Assembly: GCF_000759835.1 (NCBI RefSeq)
Contig: NZ_BBNB01000012.1
Location: forward strand, 62,001 to 126,000
Length of the DNA: 64,000 nt
Direction of reading: 5' to 3'
From: Citrobacter sedlakii NBRC 105722
Lineage (GTDB): Bacteria > Pseudomonadota > Gammaproteobacteria > Enterobacterales > Enterobacteriaceae
Under the pieces are notes generated by a model, which was not told the origin of the DNA, did not search any database, and worked only from the letters and a program-made list of their open reading frames with translations. The translations under genes and the position numbers were made by a program. Positions 63,275 through 64,000 of the stretch are shown here, one piece after another. Numbering within the stretch: position 1 is the stretch's first letter; each line of letters opens with the position of its first letter.

Positions 63275-63344
63275 CCCTCCGGCCTGTGCATGCTCGCCGT
63301 TCCGGTGGTAAGGTAATCAGGATGACTTCCGGAATGGCGATTTT

Positions 63345-63848
63345 ATGGCTTTACTGACGACCCCGCGACTGACGCTCTCCCCTTTTCAGGCGACCGACTG
63401 GCCTTTCTTTCTCGCCCTGCGAGAGAACCCGGATATTATGCGGTATATGGGCGAACGCTGCCCGGAACGCGATATCCGTTTACTGTTCGCGCGTCGTCTG
63501 GTTTCGAAACATATGTTCGTTATTCGCCAGCATCATGACGCAACCCCGCTTGGGGACGTCGGTCTGCAAATCAGCCACCAATTTCCCCAGGAAGCGGATA
63601 TCGGCTATTGCCTGCTCCCTGATGTGCAGGGGCGCGGCTTTGCCAGCGAAGCCGTTCGCGCCGTGTGCGAGTATGGCTTTCACGATGCAGGGCTACAGGC
63701 GATCAACGCCTGGGTGCTGGCAGAAAACCGGGGGTCCGTAAGATTGCTGGAAAAGCTCGGATTCGCGCGCACGCAGGTGCTGGAAAAAGCATTTACGATC
63801 AATGGCATTCGCTATGACGACTGGGGTTACCGGCTGGAAAGCGCCTGA
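63345..63848 (+). CDS. GNAT-family N-acetyltransferase (RimJ/RimL type)
   Basis: 167-aa acetyltransferase. The acetyl-CoA loop reads LPDVQGRGFASEAVRAVCEY, followed by INAWVLAENRGSVRLLEKLG, typical of RimJ/RimL-like members acting on protein N termini or small amines. Substrate unknown. It occupies the position where E. coli K-12 has the Rpn gene yfcI, between yfcH and hisP. No clear SD beyond AATGGCGA. Confidence 0.9.
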   Translation: MALLTTPRLTLSPFQATDWPFFLALRENPDIMRYMGERCPERDIRLLFARRLVSKHMFVIRQHHDATPLGDVGLQISHQFPQEADIGYCLLPDVQGRGFASEAVRAVCEYGFHDAGLQAINAWVLAENRGSVRLLEKLGFARTQVLEKAFTINGIRYDDWGYRLESA

Positions 63849-63907
63849 AGGCGCGGCGCTTATCCAACCTGTAAGAAACGTAATTTGCCGCCCGGCGAAA
63901 CCGGTGA

Positions 63908-64000
63908 CTATTTCAACGAACCTTTAAGAAACTGCTGCAATCGCGGGCTTTGCGGATTGCCAAACAGTTGCTCTGGCTCCCCTTCTTCTTCAATCTTCCC
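63908..64000 (-). CDS. hisP: HisP, histidine ABC transporter ATP-binding protein (C-terminal end)
   Basis: Only the last 30 residues are in the window: GKIEEEGEPEQLFGNPQSPR and then LQQFLKGSLK with a stop. This is the known C terminus of HisP, the ATPase of the HisJQMP importer for histidine and, with ArgT, for Lys/Arg/ornithine. The rest lies beyond the edge. Confidence 0.9.
   Translation of the reverse strand, partial: GKIEEEGEPEQLFGNPQSPRLQQFLKGSLK

Overview
The window is a piece of an enterobacterial chromosome. Nearly every protein matches an Escherichia coli/Salmonella housekeeping protein in length and residues, and the order glp - yfa/rhm - ais - men - ela - nuo - lrhA - alaA - yfbRSTUV - ackA/pta - yfc - folX - his is the conserved one. 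Three local differences from E. coli K-12 point to the Citrobacter/Salmonella side of the family: cheV lies between rbn and nuoN, a PTS plus split-transketolase operon with a LacI-type regulator follows yfcC, and a GNAT acetyltransferase sits between yfcH and hisP. Against typical Salmonella, the arn (pmrHFIJKLM) operon and pmrD are missing between ais and menE. I favour a Citrobacter species; this is inference from gene content, not a database result.

Layout. 1-5.9 kb: divergent glpTQ and glpABC, for glycerol-3-phosphate and glycerophosphodiester uptake and anaerobic oxidation, with a shared CRP/GlpR control region. 6.1-7.1 kb: an Rpn-family nuclease gene (rpnE/yfaD) with a strong internal start for a C-terminal short product. 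7.1-11.3 kb: the rhm operon (rhmR-rhmD-rhmT-rhmA) for L-rhamnonate. 11.6-14.9 kb: yfaY, yfaZ, nudI, ais. 15.1-22.1 kb: menaquinone genes menF-D-H-B-C-E. 22.2-25.1 kb: elaB, elaA, rbn, cheV. 25.2-40.3 kb: the 13-gene nuo operon for respiratory complex I, in order A to N on the minus strand, then lrhA. 42.8-48.4 kb: alaA, yfbR, yfbS, yfbT, yfbU, yfbV. 48.8-52.2 kb: ackA-pta. 52.4-53.9 kb: yfcC. 54-59.3 kb: an accessory operon (PTS EIIA-EIIB-EIIC of the ascorbate/UlaA type, then separate N- and C-terminal transketolase halves) with a divergent LacI-family regulator. 59.3-64 kb: yfcD, yfcE, yfcF, yfcG, folX, yfcH, a GNAT gene, and the 3' end of hisP.

How it fits together. Much of the window serves energy metabolism: GlpABC feeds electrons to menaquinone, the men genes make menaquinone, complex I reduces quinones with NADH, and AckA-Pta makes ATP from acetyl-CoA; LrhA is a global regulator next door. 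The points most worth a second look are (i) the PTS/split-transketolase operon with two identical palindromic operators and a CRP-like site, whose sugar is unknown, (ii) the Rpn gene-within-gene with a perfect Shine-Dalgarno and a 12-bp tandem repeat, (iii) an apparently intact PmrA box left where the arn operon should be, and (iv) a paired palindromic operator that covers the ribosome binding site of rhmR.
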